In this document: piece after piece, positions 44,561 to 56,541 of the stretch
How positions within the stretch are numbered: position 1 is the stretch's first letter
How the letters are laid out: every line of letters begins with the position of its first letter
Assembly: GCA_963576725.1 (NCBI GenBank)
Contig: OY755243.1
Location: 39,169,243-39,233,242, forward strand
Length of the DNA stretch: 64,000 bases
Source: Azorinus chamasolen
Taxonomy: Eukaryota; Mollusca; Bivalvia; Cardiida; Solecurtidae
Direction of reading: 5' to 3'
Notes under the pieces: model-generated
The model's input: only the letters and a program-made list of their open reading frames with translations
What the model was told of the DNA's origin: nothing
Databases searched by the model: none
Translations under genes and position numbers: made by a program

Positions 44561-44925
44561 ATGCTAAATGCGAAATGCATTTTGCCAATTGTGAAATTTG
44601 CTAGGGAAAGAACCGGAATGTTCCAAATGATAGCTGTAAATGACAAATGCAAAATGCTTATTGCTAAATGCATGTTTGCACTACTAGCATTGACCAGCGA
44701 CATTTTTAATTTAGTAGTGCAATAAGCTTTAATGTAAATAAACATGCATTTAGCAAATGTACAGTCACTTTAAAAATGACGTTGTTCAATGTCAGTAGTG
44801 CAAACATGCATTTAGCAATAAGCATTTCGCACTCCGCATTTGTCATTTACATCCATCATTTGGAACATTCACTAGCAATTCACACAATTGGCAAAAAGCA
44901 TTTTGCATTTTGTACTTTGTAAAAT
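44545..44925. repeat. ~380-bp fold-back built on TTTGCTAAATGC motifs
   Basis: Left arm 44570-44690 (ccaattgtgaaatttgctag, aatgttccaaatgat, aatgcttattgctaaatgc) pairs with the right arm 44795-44910. A second, shorter inverted pair (agtagtgcaataagc, gtcactttaaaaatgacg) lies in the centre. No coding frame. Confidence 0.75.
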
Positions 44926-46401
44926 TAATTACATGTACATGCACAGTAAAACCTCTCCAAATCTGGCTTTCAAATTACGACAGGTGTCAGCGTAATTTAG
45001 GGAGAAAGTCATGCAGAAAAAAACTCCTCTAGGACTTTCGCCCAGATTTATGCTGCGCAAATTTCCGCAAAACTGATTTCAGAACCCGAATCTATGTACC
45101 TTAATACTTATCTAACACTAAACAGCACGGTTAGTAAATGGTTGTATGTGTCGATTTTTTTTAGAAAACTGGATTGCTACGGAAACCAACGGAACAGCGT
45201 TCGTCATTAGCCGGAATCTGTCGTAAAAATCAAATTTACATACTGGAAATAATCATTCGATGTATATGTAGGCCAACGACCAGTGTCAGCCGTTGTACAT
45301 GTGATAACAACCTAATTAATATTCAAGGCGTTGTTCCGAAATAGAATCGGAGTCATTCAGAATTAACCGAAGATGTCCGCTGATTTCCGTACAAAATCCC
45401 TGTTTCTAAAAAGGAGGCTCCTTTTAAAGAACTTAGTAGTATTTGGATAGCGATAATATTTAGCTGAACAAATATATCCTGTCGGAAAATAGGATGTAAG
45501 AATTATTTTCATTTTATGTATACATACGTGTACAACTTCTGGTGTTGATTGATTAATACGAAACATGCTTATAATACATCTTTAAGCAGCGACATGCCTA
45601 ACATTATCTCAGTTCTTCTTTATTAAAACTCTGGTATCGTTGGGGTTTATTGAGCTGTTGATAGCACGTTTACACATGTACGTTAATAGAATCGACGTCT
45701 GTAATTCGGGTGGTCGGCCATGACGACGAACACTGGATATAGGAGACCAAACAATAGCTGCTATGCTATACCATGCTGCATTTAGAAATCTGCCATCAAA
45801 ATCATTATACAATGTACCATGCAATTCAAACAACCACAGCAAATGATATAATTTTATTGCAACATGTTACCATATAGATCTATATTTTCATCTGGAACTT
45901 TCACTAATCCAGAACAACAGAAACAAGTATTCAAATACAAAAATCGCCAGTTCTCCACCAAACCTTGTGGCGTGACTACTCTTTAGATTCGTCTCTTCCA
46001 GGCGAATCTACAGTGATTGGGTGAGAAAGAAAGGAGTTATTCTTTAAACTGTTTCAATTTACGCATCTTATCTAGAGATCTGCAATCATTGCCAAGCTTA
46101 TTCTAATGTGAACATACAGTTCAATCCATCATAGACATAGGCTGTAACTCTTTTGCAAACAGAGTAGACCCAGATCAGACAGTTCATGTAGGAAATGTTT
46201 TTTCGGAGTCTGTTCTGTTTCCTTATGGAATTATGTAGATCTGATCCTACTATCTTTGCCAGGGCCAAAACTTTCATGTGTCCCCATTCAATTATGAAAA
46301 ATCAGTTAATTAAAATTCATAATGACGTGATTTCTTTCAAGAACATTCACGAAGTAAAGGAACAAATCTGTTTTTAAAACATATGTCAGGCTAGGCATGT
46401 G

Positions 46402-47070
46402 TCAAGAAATCCTCAGTTGGGAAAAGCATGGAGGGTCTCTCCACCAAACCTTCTGGTCTCGTTGTTTGTTTCTTTTGTTACCCGTGATATGACCAGTATT
46501 ACTGCGACTTGAATTCGAAGTCGAGATTTCTGATGAAACGCCAGTGGCGTTCAAATTTAAGTTTCCATTCGGTGCGGCTAGTGTGTCGTAAGTTCCGCCG
46601 CAACTAGAATCAACACCCAATGCTCTCGACCAGTAGACGTTATTACAGTTAGCGTAGCTTGAAGCATTGTACGGATTATCTGCATTAATCCGCTGCATCC
46701 GTTTCAAGGACACGCGAGGTATTCCAAATATAAAAAAGTTTTCATCGATAAGTTTCTTCTCGAACCGTGTCACTTCGTTATCGAACTCTGTGACAGTGCG
46801 ACCACCATATTCGTCCTTCACCCTTAGACCTTCAAAGAACCATTGGCCTTTAAAGAAAGCTGGTGTTTTTTCTAAAGCGGAATTAGTGAGTTCTCGGCCT
46901 GTGCCAAATCCATGCCCGTTTGAATTGATGATTTTTGCAATCAAACGTTCGTTCGTCCATGTTCGCCACTCTGCCCAGTTGCGAATGTGGGGAAGACGTC
47001 TTGGTGGAAGTCGAAAGTAGTCCCCTTCATTACACATCCGGTTACCCGGATAACCATAACGCCGAAAGTT
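46402..47070 (-). CDS. unrecognised gene, last exon
   Basis: 669 nt, 222 residues and TGA. The ATG at 47088 belongs to the intron side of the acceptor, so the exon starts at NFRRYGYPGNRMCNEGDYF. Then come PRRLPHIRNWAEW, a Gly-rich turn (NSNGHGFGTGRE), FFKGQWFFEGLRVKDEYGG, a charged helix (TRFEKKLIDENFF) and PRVSLKRMQRINADNPY-N-SSYANC, with paired cysteines later (SSCGG). The tail contains GNKRNKQRDQK, a possible basic signal. Confidence 0.75.
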   Translation of the reverse strand, partial: NFRRYGYPGNRMCNEGDYFRLPPRRLPHIRNWAEWRTWTNERLIAKIINSNGHGFGTGRELTNSALEKTPAFFKGQWFFEGLRVKDEYGGRTVTEFDNEVTRFEKKLIDENFFIFGIPRVSLKRMQRINADNPYNASSYANCNNVYWSRALGVDSSCGGTYDTLAAPNGNLNLNATGVSSEISTSNSSRSNTGHITGNKRNKQRDQKVWWRDPPCFSQLRIS

Positions 47071-50000
47071 CTGAAATGAATTTCCCAAAAAATATAAATA
47101 TTAATGTGCCTGAAACTAAGAAATAATGAAACGTTAATAACTGGACAAGAACGAGTCGGTTTGCTTATTTATTATAGCAACATGACACGTTACTCTTGGC
47201 AGAACTAGTTAACCCTTTATCTCATAGATATACTGTTTAACGCCTTTGCAAACAGGGTAGACCCAGCTCGGTCAGCTCCTGTTAGGATTTTTTTTATCAT
47301 GGTTTGCTGTTTTGGGAATAACATTGCTTCGATTTAGTTTCTGCCGTGGCCAAACTTTCCCTTCTTCATATGCCATTATAAAAAGTCAGTTAGCAGGCAT
47401 GATTTCATAATTTCTTACACGAATTTAACCCTTTACTCCATAAAAACGCCTTTTATACCCTTACAAATAGGGATGACCCAGATTAGTCGGCTGCTGTAGG
47501 AGCCGTCTGATCTGGGTTTGCTTCGTCTGTTCTTGAAATAATATACATGTAGATCTGATTCTAGAGTTTCTACCATAATAAAAATGTCACCGTTCGTAAT
47601 TATAAAAAAACCCAGTTAATTAATATTCATGATGTCACTATTTCTTGCATTAATATTCATGGGATGGCTAGGATTAGAGAAAGTGTTTGTGTGTAATAAG
47701 CTTCAAAAACATTACTTGTACATTGGGTCGCATTCTGTTTATATGTAAATAAACTATCACACTTGAAAGAATAATATAAATGAATAGAGAGTGCGGAATA
47801 GTATGATTCAATATTCAAGATTCTGTATTGACTTAAACTATACCGATTCCATTGTGAATTAACAAAATTCTGTTCATAATAATAATTAGTACATGTAATG
47901 ACAGATTTCACGACACTCGTATTAATACAACATCCTACATTCAATAACCAATTTAAGACATGCATAGTAAAATATAGTCTCGATATAAAGGTGTATATAT
48001 ACCATGTGAGATGCGAGGATAGAATTAAACGTTATATCATTTGATTGGACCTACGTATTCCGAAAGCTTCGTGGATAAATCGACTTACATTTATTTTTGG
48101 ATGAATTGAATACTTGGATGAATTTACATATACTTGGTCTATCAGTATAATACTTCTTAATGTACCGTTCCCTAGTTGGAGTAAAAATTGGCCCTCCAAA
48201 ATAAAGCGGTACATTCGTCTTCTACTAATGTTTTTATCACAATAGTTTCAAATTCTTAGTTTTATTTCTACTCGGTTTCTACCATAGCCTCTTGTTTCTA
48301 CCCTTAGTGAATGTGCTAGTATCCTAGTTTATCTCATAGCCTCTTGTTTCTACCCTTAGTGAATGTGCTAGTATCCTAGTTTATCTCATAGCCTCTTGTT
48401 TCTACCCTTAGTGAATGTGCTAATATCCTAGTTTATCTCATAGCCTCTTGTTTCTACCCTTAGTGAATGTGCTAGTATCCTAGTTTATCTCATAGCCTCT
48501 TGTTTCTACCCTTAGTGAATGTGCTAGTATCCTAGTTTATCTCATAGCCTCTTGTTTCTACCCTTAGTGAATGTGCTAATATCCTAGTTTATCTCATAGC
48601 CTCTTGTTTCTACCCTTAGTGAATGTGCTAGTATCCTAGTTTATCTCATAGCCTCTTGTTTCTACCCTTAGTGAATGTGTTAATATCCTAGTTTATCTCA
48701 TAGCCTCTTGTTTCTACCCTTAGTGAATGTGTTAATATCCTAGTTTATCTCATAGCCTCTTGTTTCTACCCTTAGTGAATGTGCTAGTATCCTAGTTTAT
48801 CTCATAGCCTCTTGTTTCTACCCTTAGTGAATGTGTTAATATCCTAGTTTATCTCATAGCCTCTTGTTTCTACCCTTAGTGAATGTGCTAGTATCCTAGT
48901 TTATCTCATAGCCTCTTGTTTCTACCCTTAGTGAATGTGTTAATATCCTAGTTTATCTCATAGCCTCTTGTTTCTACCCTTAGTGAATGTGCTAGTATCC
49001 TAGTTTATCTCATAGCCTCTTGTTTCTACCCTTAGTGAATGTGCTAGTATCCTAGTTTATCTCATAGCCTCTTGTTTCTACCCTTAGTGAATGTGCTAGT
49101 ATCCTAGTTTATCTCATAGCCTCTTGTTTCTACCCTTAGTGAATGTGTTAATATCCTGGTTTGTCTCCTATATATAAAAATACCGGAAAATAATCCTCAA
49201 ATTCAAAGTGTATCTTTAATTCATTATATAAAAAATTAAATCTTTATATAGCAAGAATTTGGTGCTTCTTTGTATTCAAGATGTACATTTATGAATGAAA
49301 TAATCTTTAACTCTTTGTTTAACCCATTACCTCATAGGCTATTTTTAGATACAACCTCTTTGAATAAATCTACCGAAAAGGAACATTAACTAGAGGAAAG
49401 GAAAATTTAGAATTTTGTAGTTTGAAACCATTGTGATAAATAGAGCATTTGCTCCGTTATGAGCAAATTCTCTATTTATCACAATGGTTTCACAAAGTGG
49501 CTTTTGTAGAGTCGTCAAAAGTCGTCAATATGAGGGAATGGGTTAAAAGTGGTCCAAAACAAATGTGCATTAACTATAAGACGTGGTTGTTCCCAAGCAT
49601 TAATTAAACCAAACTCAGAGAACAGATTTTTAACATTACTTGCCCAATTTTTCTTGCCATTGAAACAGTCATCCAAAGTACGCTTATACACACATTTTGT
49701 TATTATATTTTAACCAGTACTTGATCAAAATTTAACATTTACATATAAAGGAGTAAAAGTAATGCTGAGAACCCATGCATGACCTTTCTGCATAACGTTT
49801 ATCCAATATTAAGCTACCACCTGACTTTAAGACTCAGAATTGGCGGAGGTATGTGGTCGACTTAAAGAGGTTTAGCTGTATTATATCCATGTATACCGAT
49901 ATTTTGCATTGACCTAAGTCTGCAGCGTGCTACAGGCAGATGTTTAATGCCAACTAGATAGGATCCAGATGAGACGTCTCACAAAGATCAAAACTGTATG

Positions 50001-51429
50001 ACATTCTGATGAAAGGAAGATAAAACTAATTTTGATATTGATGCATACGTCATTTTCTGCTGATGAAAATTTACGACAAAATATTTCAGGTTATTGAAAT
50101 TTACTTCGGAAATGAAGCAAATGTGTCGAAACGCATGGTCTAAAACATGGTCTAATTAGATTAATTGTTATAAAAGCACATTGGCACAGGAATGTTTGGC
50201 GATGGTAAAATCTGTAGATTCATAACTACAAATGTATTTAATATAATAAACAAACAGAGTAGACCTAGATCAGACGGCTCCTATAGGAGCCGTCTGATCT
50301 AGGTCTACTCTGTTTACAAATGCATAGAAAGGCGTATTTATGGAGTAAAAGGTCAAGCAATGATATGTGTATAAAATATATGCTTTAACCCTTACCCTGT
50401 TGAATATTCATGTAAGAAATAATGACATCGCACGTGAATTGTTATTACATGAATTTTATAATGACATAATTATGTGCACATGATGTTTGGTAGCCACGGC
50501 AACTGTAGAGTCCGAGCTATTAGCATTTCAAATGCTAACATGGCAGACACTGATCACCTATAGGAACCGTCTGATCTGGGTCTACTCTGTTTGCAGGGGC
50601 CTAAAAAGCATTGTATGGGGGAAAGTAATGTACCAGGATTCGATCGGGGCTATTTGCATTAGGCAGTGACCTGCTTTTATCCCTGTACCCTATGAATATT
50701 CACGTAGAATATAATGACATCATGAGTATGTACTAGCTTAGTTTTATAATGACACGTGGAAATAGGATTTTTTTGCCATGGCAGAAACTGTAGAATCAGA
50801 TCTAGATTATACCATAAGCAAACAGACTGTAAACTACAGGAGTCTGATCTGGGTGTACTTCTCTGGGTGATCTGGCTGTTTGCAAAGGCATTAAAAGGCG
50901 CATCTATGCAGTAAATAGTTAAATAGCTAATATGTACGTATCAAGTGTAGGTGGTTTAACGATAAAACAACATTAATTATAGACAGAAAAGTTGGATTTA
51001 TAAATGATTGAAATGCAAAAATCGATAAAACAATGCTATCAAGCAAAAACCATTTAACACTTGAGTCCACCTACTAGTATACGAAAACCAACCTTTACAT
51101 TTTCCGAACAATGTAGATTCTAATTAGCCGCGGCGTTTAGAACGCATCGTTTAATCAGGTTCTAGCCTGTTTGCCACAACAGTCAGCAAACTGAATATGA
51201 TTTGATAAGTGATAAACAGTGTAGAACTTGACCAGACGTCGCGTATTAAACACATCGAATGGCCCATTTCTACACAGTTTTTAAAGATTAAATGTTGGTT
51301 TTCGTACAGTGGGACTAATTCGTACTGACCTCCAGTCTGCTGATTTCTACGTCGTCCATCAGTTTGAGTCCTTGACCATTAGTGTCTCTCCAAACATAGA
51401 TGTACGGTGTTAGGTCATCCGTAAAATCA
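46402..51429 (-). CDS. unrecognised two-exon gene (gene span, partial)
   Basis: Exon 51429-51330 joins exon 47070-46402 in phase 0 (GAG|GTCAGT to ttcatttcag|AAC), giving about 255 residues, open at the N-terminus. No signal peptide or membrane segment appears in the visible part. It is rich in Arg, Asn, Trp and aromatic residues (for example RNWAEWRTWTNERLIAK). The last 60 residues are Ser/Asn-rich and basic. I do not recognise the family. Codon use and composition are clearly protein-like and unlike the repeats around it. Confidence 0.68.
47210..47427. mobile_element. family B element
   Basis: TTAACCCTTTATCTC left end, decayed hairpin; shares its right TTAA with the next B copy. Confidence 0.7.
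47424..47670. mobile_element. family B element
   Basis: Left end TTAACCCTTTACTCC, hairpin centre ggctgctgtaggagcc; right end decayed. Confidence 0.75.
48289..49170. repeat. minisatellite, 52-bp unit, about 17 copies
   Basis: Very homogeneous. Unit pieces: cctcttgtttctaccctt, agtgaatgtgctagtatcc and tagtttatctcatag. The main variation is gctagtat versus gttaatat, found in interspersed copies. Confidence 0.92.
49319..49546. mobile_element. family A element
   Basis: Full length in the intron of the unrecognised gene; loop CCGTTATG. Confidence 0.85.
50150..50356. mobile_element. family B element with perfect hairpin
   Basis: Bases 50252-50315 are a perfect 64-bp palindrome (32-base arms from AAACAGAGTAGACC to GGCTCCTA), the best preserved in the window. 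Terminal TTAA not preserved. Confidence 0.8.
50385..50630. mobile_element. family B element
   Basis: TTAACCCTTACCC left end; left hairpin arm shortened (gacactgatcacctatagg). Confidence 0.7.
50680..50923. mobile_element. family B element
   Basis: Body with gaatattcacg; hairpin scrambled (a repeated 'ctctgggtgatctggc'). Confidence 0.65.
51330..51429 (-). CDS. unrecognised gene, upstream exon
   Basis: 100 nt reading DFTDDLTPYIYVWRDTNG then QGLKLMDDVEISRLE, with donor GAG|GTCAGT in phase 0. The 5' border is uncertain: an in-frame TAA lies just upstream at about 51433, and the only usable AG (aaag at 51431-51430) has a weak tract. Acidic and aromatic residues fit the downstream exon in style. 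Confidence 0.5.
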
Positions 51430-51527
51430 CTTTATTATAGTTCACCCCAGGCTGAATAATTACTATGATATTATCATACACCGTTCAAGAGAAACAACAT
51501 TTACCGATGTGCAGATATCTATGCAAA

Positions 51528-51776
51528 TTAAAACCTTTCACCGCCAATGTCGCATAAATGCATCACGACAAATAGTGCAGTCCCAGATCAGACTCCGCCT
51601 TGAAAAGGCGGCGTCTGATCTGGGACTTCACTTTTTGTCTCAATCTCTGTTTCTATATATATGCTTTATTCCTTGAAATTTGCATTTCTTTATCTCATTT
51701 CCTTATTTTACCGAATAATTTAACGAAGTTGGATTGCCGACGACAATTAGAAATGTGGCACCGAAAGGGTTAATGT
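51528..51776. mobile_element. family H element
   Basis: Inverted copy; hairpin 51570-51640 (agtcccagatcagactccgc arm and complement), right end GCACCGAAAGGGTTAA. Confidence 0.8.
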
Positions 51777-52941
51777 CCACCATTTATGTATTTATTTTCT
51801 ATTGTTGCTCTATCCAAATTTGTCCTGGTGAAAATGCTTACATGATTTGCTTCATTATGAATATTTATTATATCATTGTTTAAAATATAAATTACGGAAA
51901 CATGTTGCCATAGCAGACGATATTCAGATTTAATGTATAAGCAAACACGACGCACTCTCATCAGACAGCTCTTACATGAGATGTCTGTTCTGGGTCTACT
52001 ATGTTTGCAAATGCTTAAAAGGCGTCACAATCAGGAAATGGGTTTAATATAAGTATACGCGTTTAATTTAAGAAGTAGCGACAACTTTTGTTTTAAGTTT
52101 TGTTAATGCTTTTTCATTTTATTTTAGATCAAACACCGCCATCAAATTAAGGCACCATTGTTTCACAAATAAGTTTTTTTAATTACAGAAATGCACATCA
52201 CCATACAGGTATGTAGACATAGTATACATGTATAATAATATCATACAGGTATGTTAGCAAATTAACAATGTTATGTGATAAAAAATACTCCATTTCTGCC
52301 ATCCAACTGCTATGTTTCCAGAAATATTTTATTTTATAATTCTTGTCTTAAAACACCTTGAATAAACACCTGTGACAAATTAAACATAAATTAACATCTT
52401 GCCATCCAGTGCACACACAATGTCGACTAGCTACATAAAAATGTCAAGATCATGTCAGTTTAAACAATAAATTTAATTAATTGCGTGCATGTCTTTCCAG
52501 TTGACTGAGGTGTAAGTCTATATCTATTTCCATGTTTTTGCGCCGTAAATTGAACGATAAAAAGTGTTGGGTTTTTTGTGCTTACCTTCTTGTCATTTTG
52601 TAAGTTTAGAAGGCCTTAACCCTTTGGATGTGGGACACACGTGTATGGCATATGGAAACAGTGTAGACCCAAATCAAAGGGTTCCTATAGGGAAGAACTC
52701 TGATCTAGGCATGCACTGTTTGTCACACAAAATCACCCAGCAAGTTTAAACCTTTCATACCAAGTGGACTCTATAGTTTAACACTGATGGGCTACTCCAC
52801 TCTGAAAATTCAGTGTTGAAAGAGTTACGGTTTGCCCTTTCATACTGAATGAACCGTCTAGTCACATACTGATAGCTAGTCCATTATGAAAATTCAGAGT
52901 TGAAAGGTTTAATACATGTATCTGAATACCGGTACTAAGCT

Positions 52942-53162
52942 TTAACCCATTCCCTCATATTGACGACTTTTGACGACTCTGTAAGTCACTTTGTGAAACC
53001 ATTGTGATAAATAGGAGCATATAGGAGCAAATGCTCTATTTATCGCAATGGTTTTAAACTAAAAAATTCTATTTTTTTCCTTTTCTCTAGATAATGCTCC
53101 TTTTCGGTAGATTTATTCAAAGAGGTTATATCTAAAAATAGCCTATGAGGGAATGGGTTTAA
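52942..53162. mobile_element. family A element, arm shortened
   Basis: Both ends present. Left arm of the hairpin lacks the gcatttgctcc segment, so the palindrome is asymmetric. Confidence 0.8.
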
Positions 53163-53224
53163 ACACACCACGAGAAACCCTGATGACCTATGCAAACAAG
53201 TTGCTTCTAGTTGAGACGCTGCAC

Positions 53225-53459
53225 CATGGCTATCTACTTATTTGTCATATATTCATTTACTTACTCAATTGCTTATACAATGTACTTTCTGAGTTATTCT
53301 TACTTTATCACTTACTTACACTTGCTTATTCTTGCTTTTTATACTTTCTTACTTATCTTTATAGCTTACTTACTTATACAGTTGTAATTTGCTTGCTTAT
53401 ACTTACTTATACTTGTCTTTATAACTTACTTATACTTTACTTACACTTAACTTTGTTAC

Positions 53460-53499
<40 letters not shown>

Positions 53500-53512
53500 T
53501 AAGTAAGTATAC
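53225..53512. repeat. CTTA/AAGT microsatellite with switched strand
   Basis: A degenerate acttacttat-like run switches at about 53460 to gtaagtaag repeats, its complement, so the tract can fold on itself. Confidence 0.85.
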
Positions 53513-54214
53513 ATAATTTGTCTCATCTCGATCAAAATCGTTTGCTTAACTCTTTGTCGTCTGCAACAATTGCAATGTGCTTCAGTTCCTGAAATAAAAT
53601 TACCCTCGTCTTTTCAAAACTATGGTCAAAATGACAAACAGTTTGGATATTAATGAGACGACGCAATATGCAGCGTCTAAACTGGATCCAAACTGTTTGC
53701 ATGTGTAATGGCTTCACTAAAGTTTGTGGATAGCGTGCATATTTCACAAACCAAAATTTTGCAAACGTTTCACGTGTAGATGCAGCTCGTTGTTTTGCTG
53801 TATTCTATTTACTAAATGGTATAGTGTCCTTAAATAAGCTGGACTCGAGCATGCCTAATCTGCGGCTGACCCAGGTTGGTGAAGTTAGGACGCTGTGACA
53901 CACACTGGATATGTCATGTACCGCTGAAGAATGATCCGGTGATGATGATGGTGATGATGGTGATAGATTACAAGATGGTATCGGCTTAGCTTATGCGTTA
54001 CAAGTCATTTATGGAATAAAAACCACCCTCTTGTATATTGTACTTCATTTAATTCTTGGTCAGTCGGGAGTTGGGGATAATTCATCCCCATTTTTGGCGC
54101 CAAAATAATTTTCATCTGCAAACATTGTGACCTGCTTTGCGTTTCAAATTTGACTTTCCTTCCAGTGTTTCTTAAAACATAATTTGAGTATTAAACAGTC
54201 TGAATCCTGGTGAA

Positions 54215-55000
54215 ACACTGAATTACTCGGCCTCTCACCTGGATCCAAACTGCACACTGAATTACTCGGCCTCTCATCTAGATCCAAACTGTACACTGAA
54301 TTACTCGGCCTCTCATCTAGATCCAAACTGCACACTGAATTACTCGGCCTCTCATCTGGATCCAAACTGTACACTGAATTACTCGGCCTCTCATCTAGAT
54401 CCAAACTGCACACTGAATTACTCGGTCTCTCATCTGGATCCAAACTGTACACTGAATTACTCGGCCTCTCATCTAGATCCAAACTGCACACTGAATTACT
54501 CGGCCTCTCATCTGGATCCAAACAGTACACTGAATTACTCGGCCTCTCATCTAGATCCAAACTGCACACTGAAATACTCGGCCTCTCACCTGGATCCAAA
54601 CTGTACACTGAATTACTCGGCATCTCACCTGGATCCACTGTACATGAAATTACTCGGCATCTCATCTAGATCCAAACTGTACACTGAATTACTCGGCCTC
54701 TCACCTGGATCCAAACTGTACAATGAATTACTCGGTATCTCATCTAGATCCAAACTGTACACTGAATTACTCGGCCTCTCACCTGGATCCAAACTGTACA
54801 CTGAATTACTCGGCCTCTCATCTACATTGTAGATCCAAACTGTACACTGAATTACTCGGCTTCTCATCTGGATCCAAACTGTACACTGAATTACTGGCCT
54901 CTCATCTAGATCCAAACTGTACACTGAATTACTCGACTTCTCATCTAGATCCAAACTGTACACTGAATTACTCGGCCTCTCATCTAGATCCAAACTGTTT
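54215..55000. repeat. minisatellite, 39-bp unit, about 20 copies
   Basis: Unit pieces: cactgaattactcggcctc and tcatctagatccaaactgta. Because 39 is a multiple of three, long open frames appear on both strands (for example the repeated LDERPSNSVYS on the minus strand); these are by-products. The array starts inside a transposon hairpin. Confidence 0.92.
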
Positions 55001-55249
55001 TACAAACGTGATCACATTTTCGCCTAATGCAGCCAGCCATATGAGTTACTTTGCGGTCAAAGTGCCGGTGAAATAGATAAACCTCCACTATTGAGGGGAG
55101 GTCAGCAGGACTTTCAGACTTTGGGATGCCTAGTAACGGTCTACTTTGGGGTTTTCTACTGGCGCATTTCAACACACAATTCAAAAATATCGGTAATTAC
55201 CATTTTGTTTTCATCAATGAAATAATGAGACGTTATTAAGATTTTTGTA

Positions 55250-55486
55250 TGATACGTACACCTTTCTATGCCTTTTGCAAACAGAGTAGACCCAGATCAG
55301 ATGGCTCCTATAGGAGCCGTCTGATCAGGGTCTGCTCTGTTTGCTTATGAGTTGATATAGATTTGGTTCTACAGTTTCTTACATGGTCAAAACTGATTTT
55401 ATCTGTGTGATATTATAATAAATAATCTCATTAATATTCATGATGTCAATATTTCTTACCTGAATAATCACGGAGTAAAAGTGTAG
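55250..55486. mobile_element. family B element
   Basis: Near-perfect hairpin 55278-55344 with centre ggctcctataggagcc; outer TTAA ends decayed. Confidence 0.8.
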
Positions 55487-55833
55487 TGTAACATACAATG
55501 ACACAATGAAATATAACAAACAGCAGAGTACTTATTCAAGTTTAATATAACTGTTAAGTTTTACCGGGGAACAAAACTCTGCTAAACCGATGACTGACAA
55601 TCTCCACTAGCCCTCTGTTTAACATTTCCAGACATAACACCTCTCTCCTTTGTTCAATGGGTCAACCATATTGCAAACCTATGGTGACCAGAATTAAACA
55701 CAATTCTTACATAAAGGTTCAAGAGTTGTCTAAACCCCTATGCCAAAAAACACAACATAACATTAACTTTATAAATGTGATCTACATGCAGTAACAAATA
55801 CATATAATAGAAAAGACTGTAACCTTAATTATC

Positions 55834-56033
55834 TTAACCCTTTCCCTGTTCTATATGTGTTCCAAATGTCAATACCTGGTGAATGTTTATAACAAAATAG
55901 TTATAATGAAATATGGAAGGTGGAACATTGTAGCCATTTTAGAAACTAAAGTAACAGATGTCTGAGCTGTCTGATCTGGGTTTTCTTTGGTTGCAATTGT
56001 GTTAAAAGGCGTTAATATGAGGGAAAGGATTAA
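55834..56033. mobile_element. family B element, hairpin arm lost
   Basis: TTAACCCTTTCCC left end, body intact, only the right hairpin arm remains (tctgatctgggtttt). Confidence 0.75.
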
Positions 56034-56176
56034 GTATTCGAACAGACAATACCTCCTTTCCATGGGTTTATAAAGCTGAATAATACAACTTGGTAACATT
56101 TTGATGACATCAGTTTAAATTTTGATTGACAATTTAAGTATCAAATGGTGTAGATCCTGATTCAAATAGCTTATTC

Positions 56177-56424
56177 AGGATCAATTTGATCTAGGTGTGC
56201 ACTACATGTATTTGCCTAGGATTAATTCGATCTAGGTGTGCACTACATGTATTTGCCTAGGATCAATTTGATCTAGGTGTGCACTACATGTATTTGCCTA
56301 GGATCAATTTGATCTAGGTGTGCACTACATGTATTTGCCTAGGATCAATTTGATCTAGGTGTGCACTACATGTATTTGCCTAGGCTCAATCTGATCTAGG
56401 TGTGCACTAAATGTATTTGCCTAG
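56177..56424. repeat. minisatellite, 41-bp unit, about 6 copies
   Basis: Unit pieces: gatcaatttgatctaggtg and tgcactacatgtatttgcct. The first copy is the right arm of a small hairpin whose left arm (gtgtagatcctgattcaa) is at 56148. Confidence 0.88.
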
Positions 56425-56541
56425 GCTTGTCTGTCTGAATACTTAACCCTTTCAGTGTAGGAGACAAGCCACTACTGTCCCTTGCAAACAGTGTAGTCCC
56501 AGATGAGAGGGCTCCTAGAGGAGGGTCTGCAATGTTTAACA

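Larger units (their letters stand above)
35891..46401. other. intergenic, homeobox upstream side
   Basis: Family B at 36342, 36829, 37570, 38975, 39998, 42275 and 44000; family A at 37271 and 38713; two palindromic elements inside B (37733, 39054); F-type hairpin 37040-37150; a SINE piece 40868-40990; degenerate tandem repeat 41005-41460; family H 41595; family D 42072; a poly-C/poly-A tract 43019-43070; the fold-back at 44545-44925; the possible exon 44401-44560; a hairpin repeat at 45935-46090. Otherwise no signal. Confidence 0.5.
47071..51329. other. intron of the unrecognised gene
   Basis: Contains family B at 47210, 47424, 50150, 50385 and 50680, family A at 49319, a C/D remnant at 49750-49880 and the 52-bp minisatellite 48289-49170. 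No additional exon seen. Confidence 0.5.

Noticed and set aside
48289..49170. Regular 52-bp repeats considered as a CRISPR array
   Set aside because: Units are contiguous with no variable spacers, and the genome is clearly eukaryotic.
52181..52214. Possible tiny plus-strand exon between an acceptor-like tract and CAG|GTATGT
   Set aside because: The same CATACAGGTATGT recurs 50 bases on as a small duplication; no partner exons.
54144..54993. 173- and 122-codon frames with repeated LDERPSNSVYS
   Set aside because: A 39-bp tandem array keeps all frames open; the protein repeat is a by-product.
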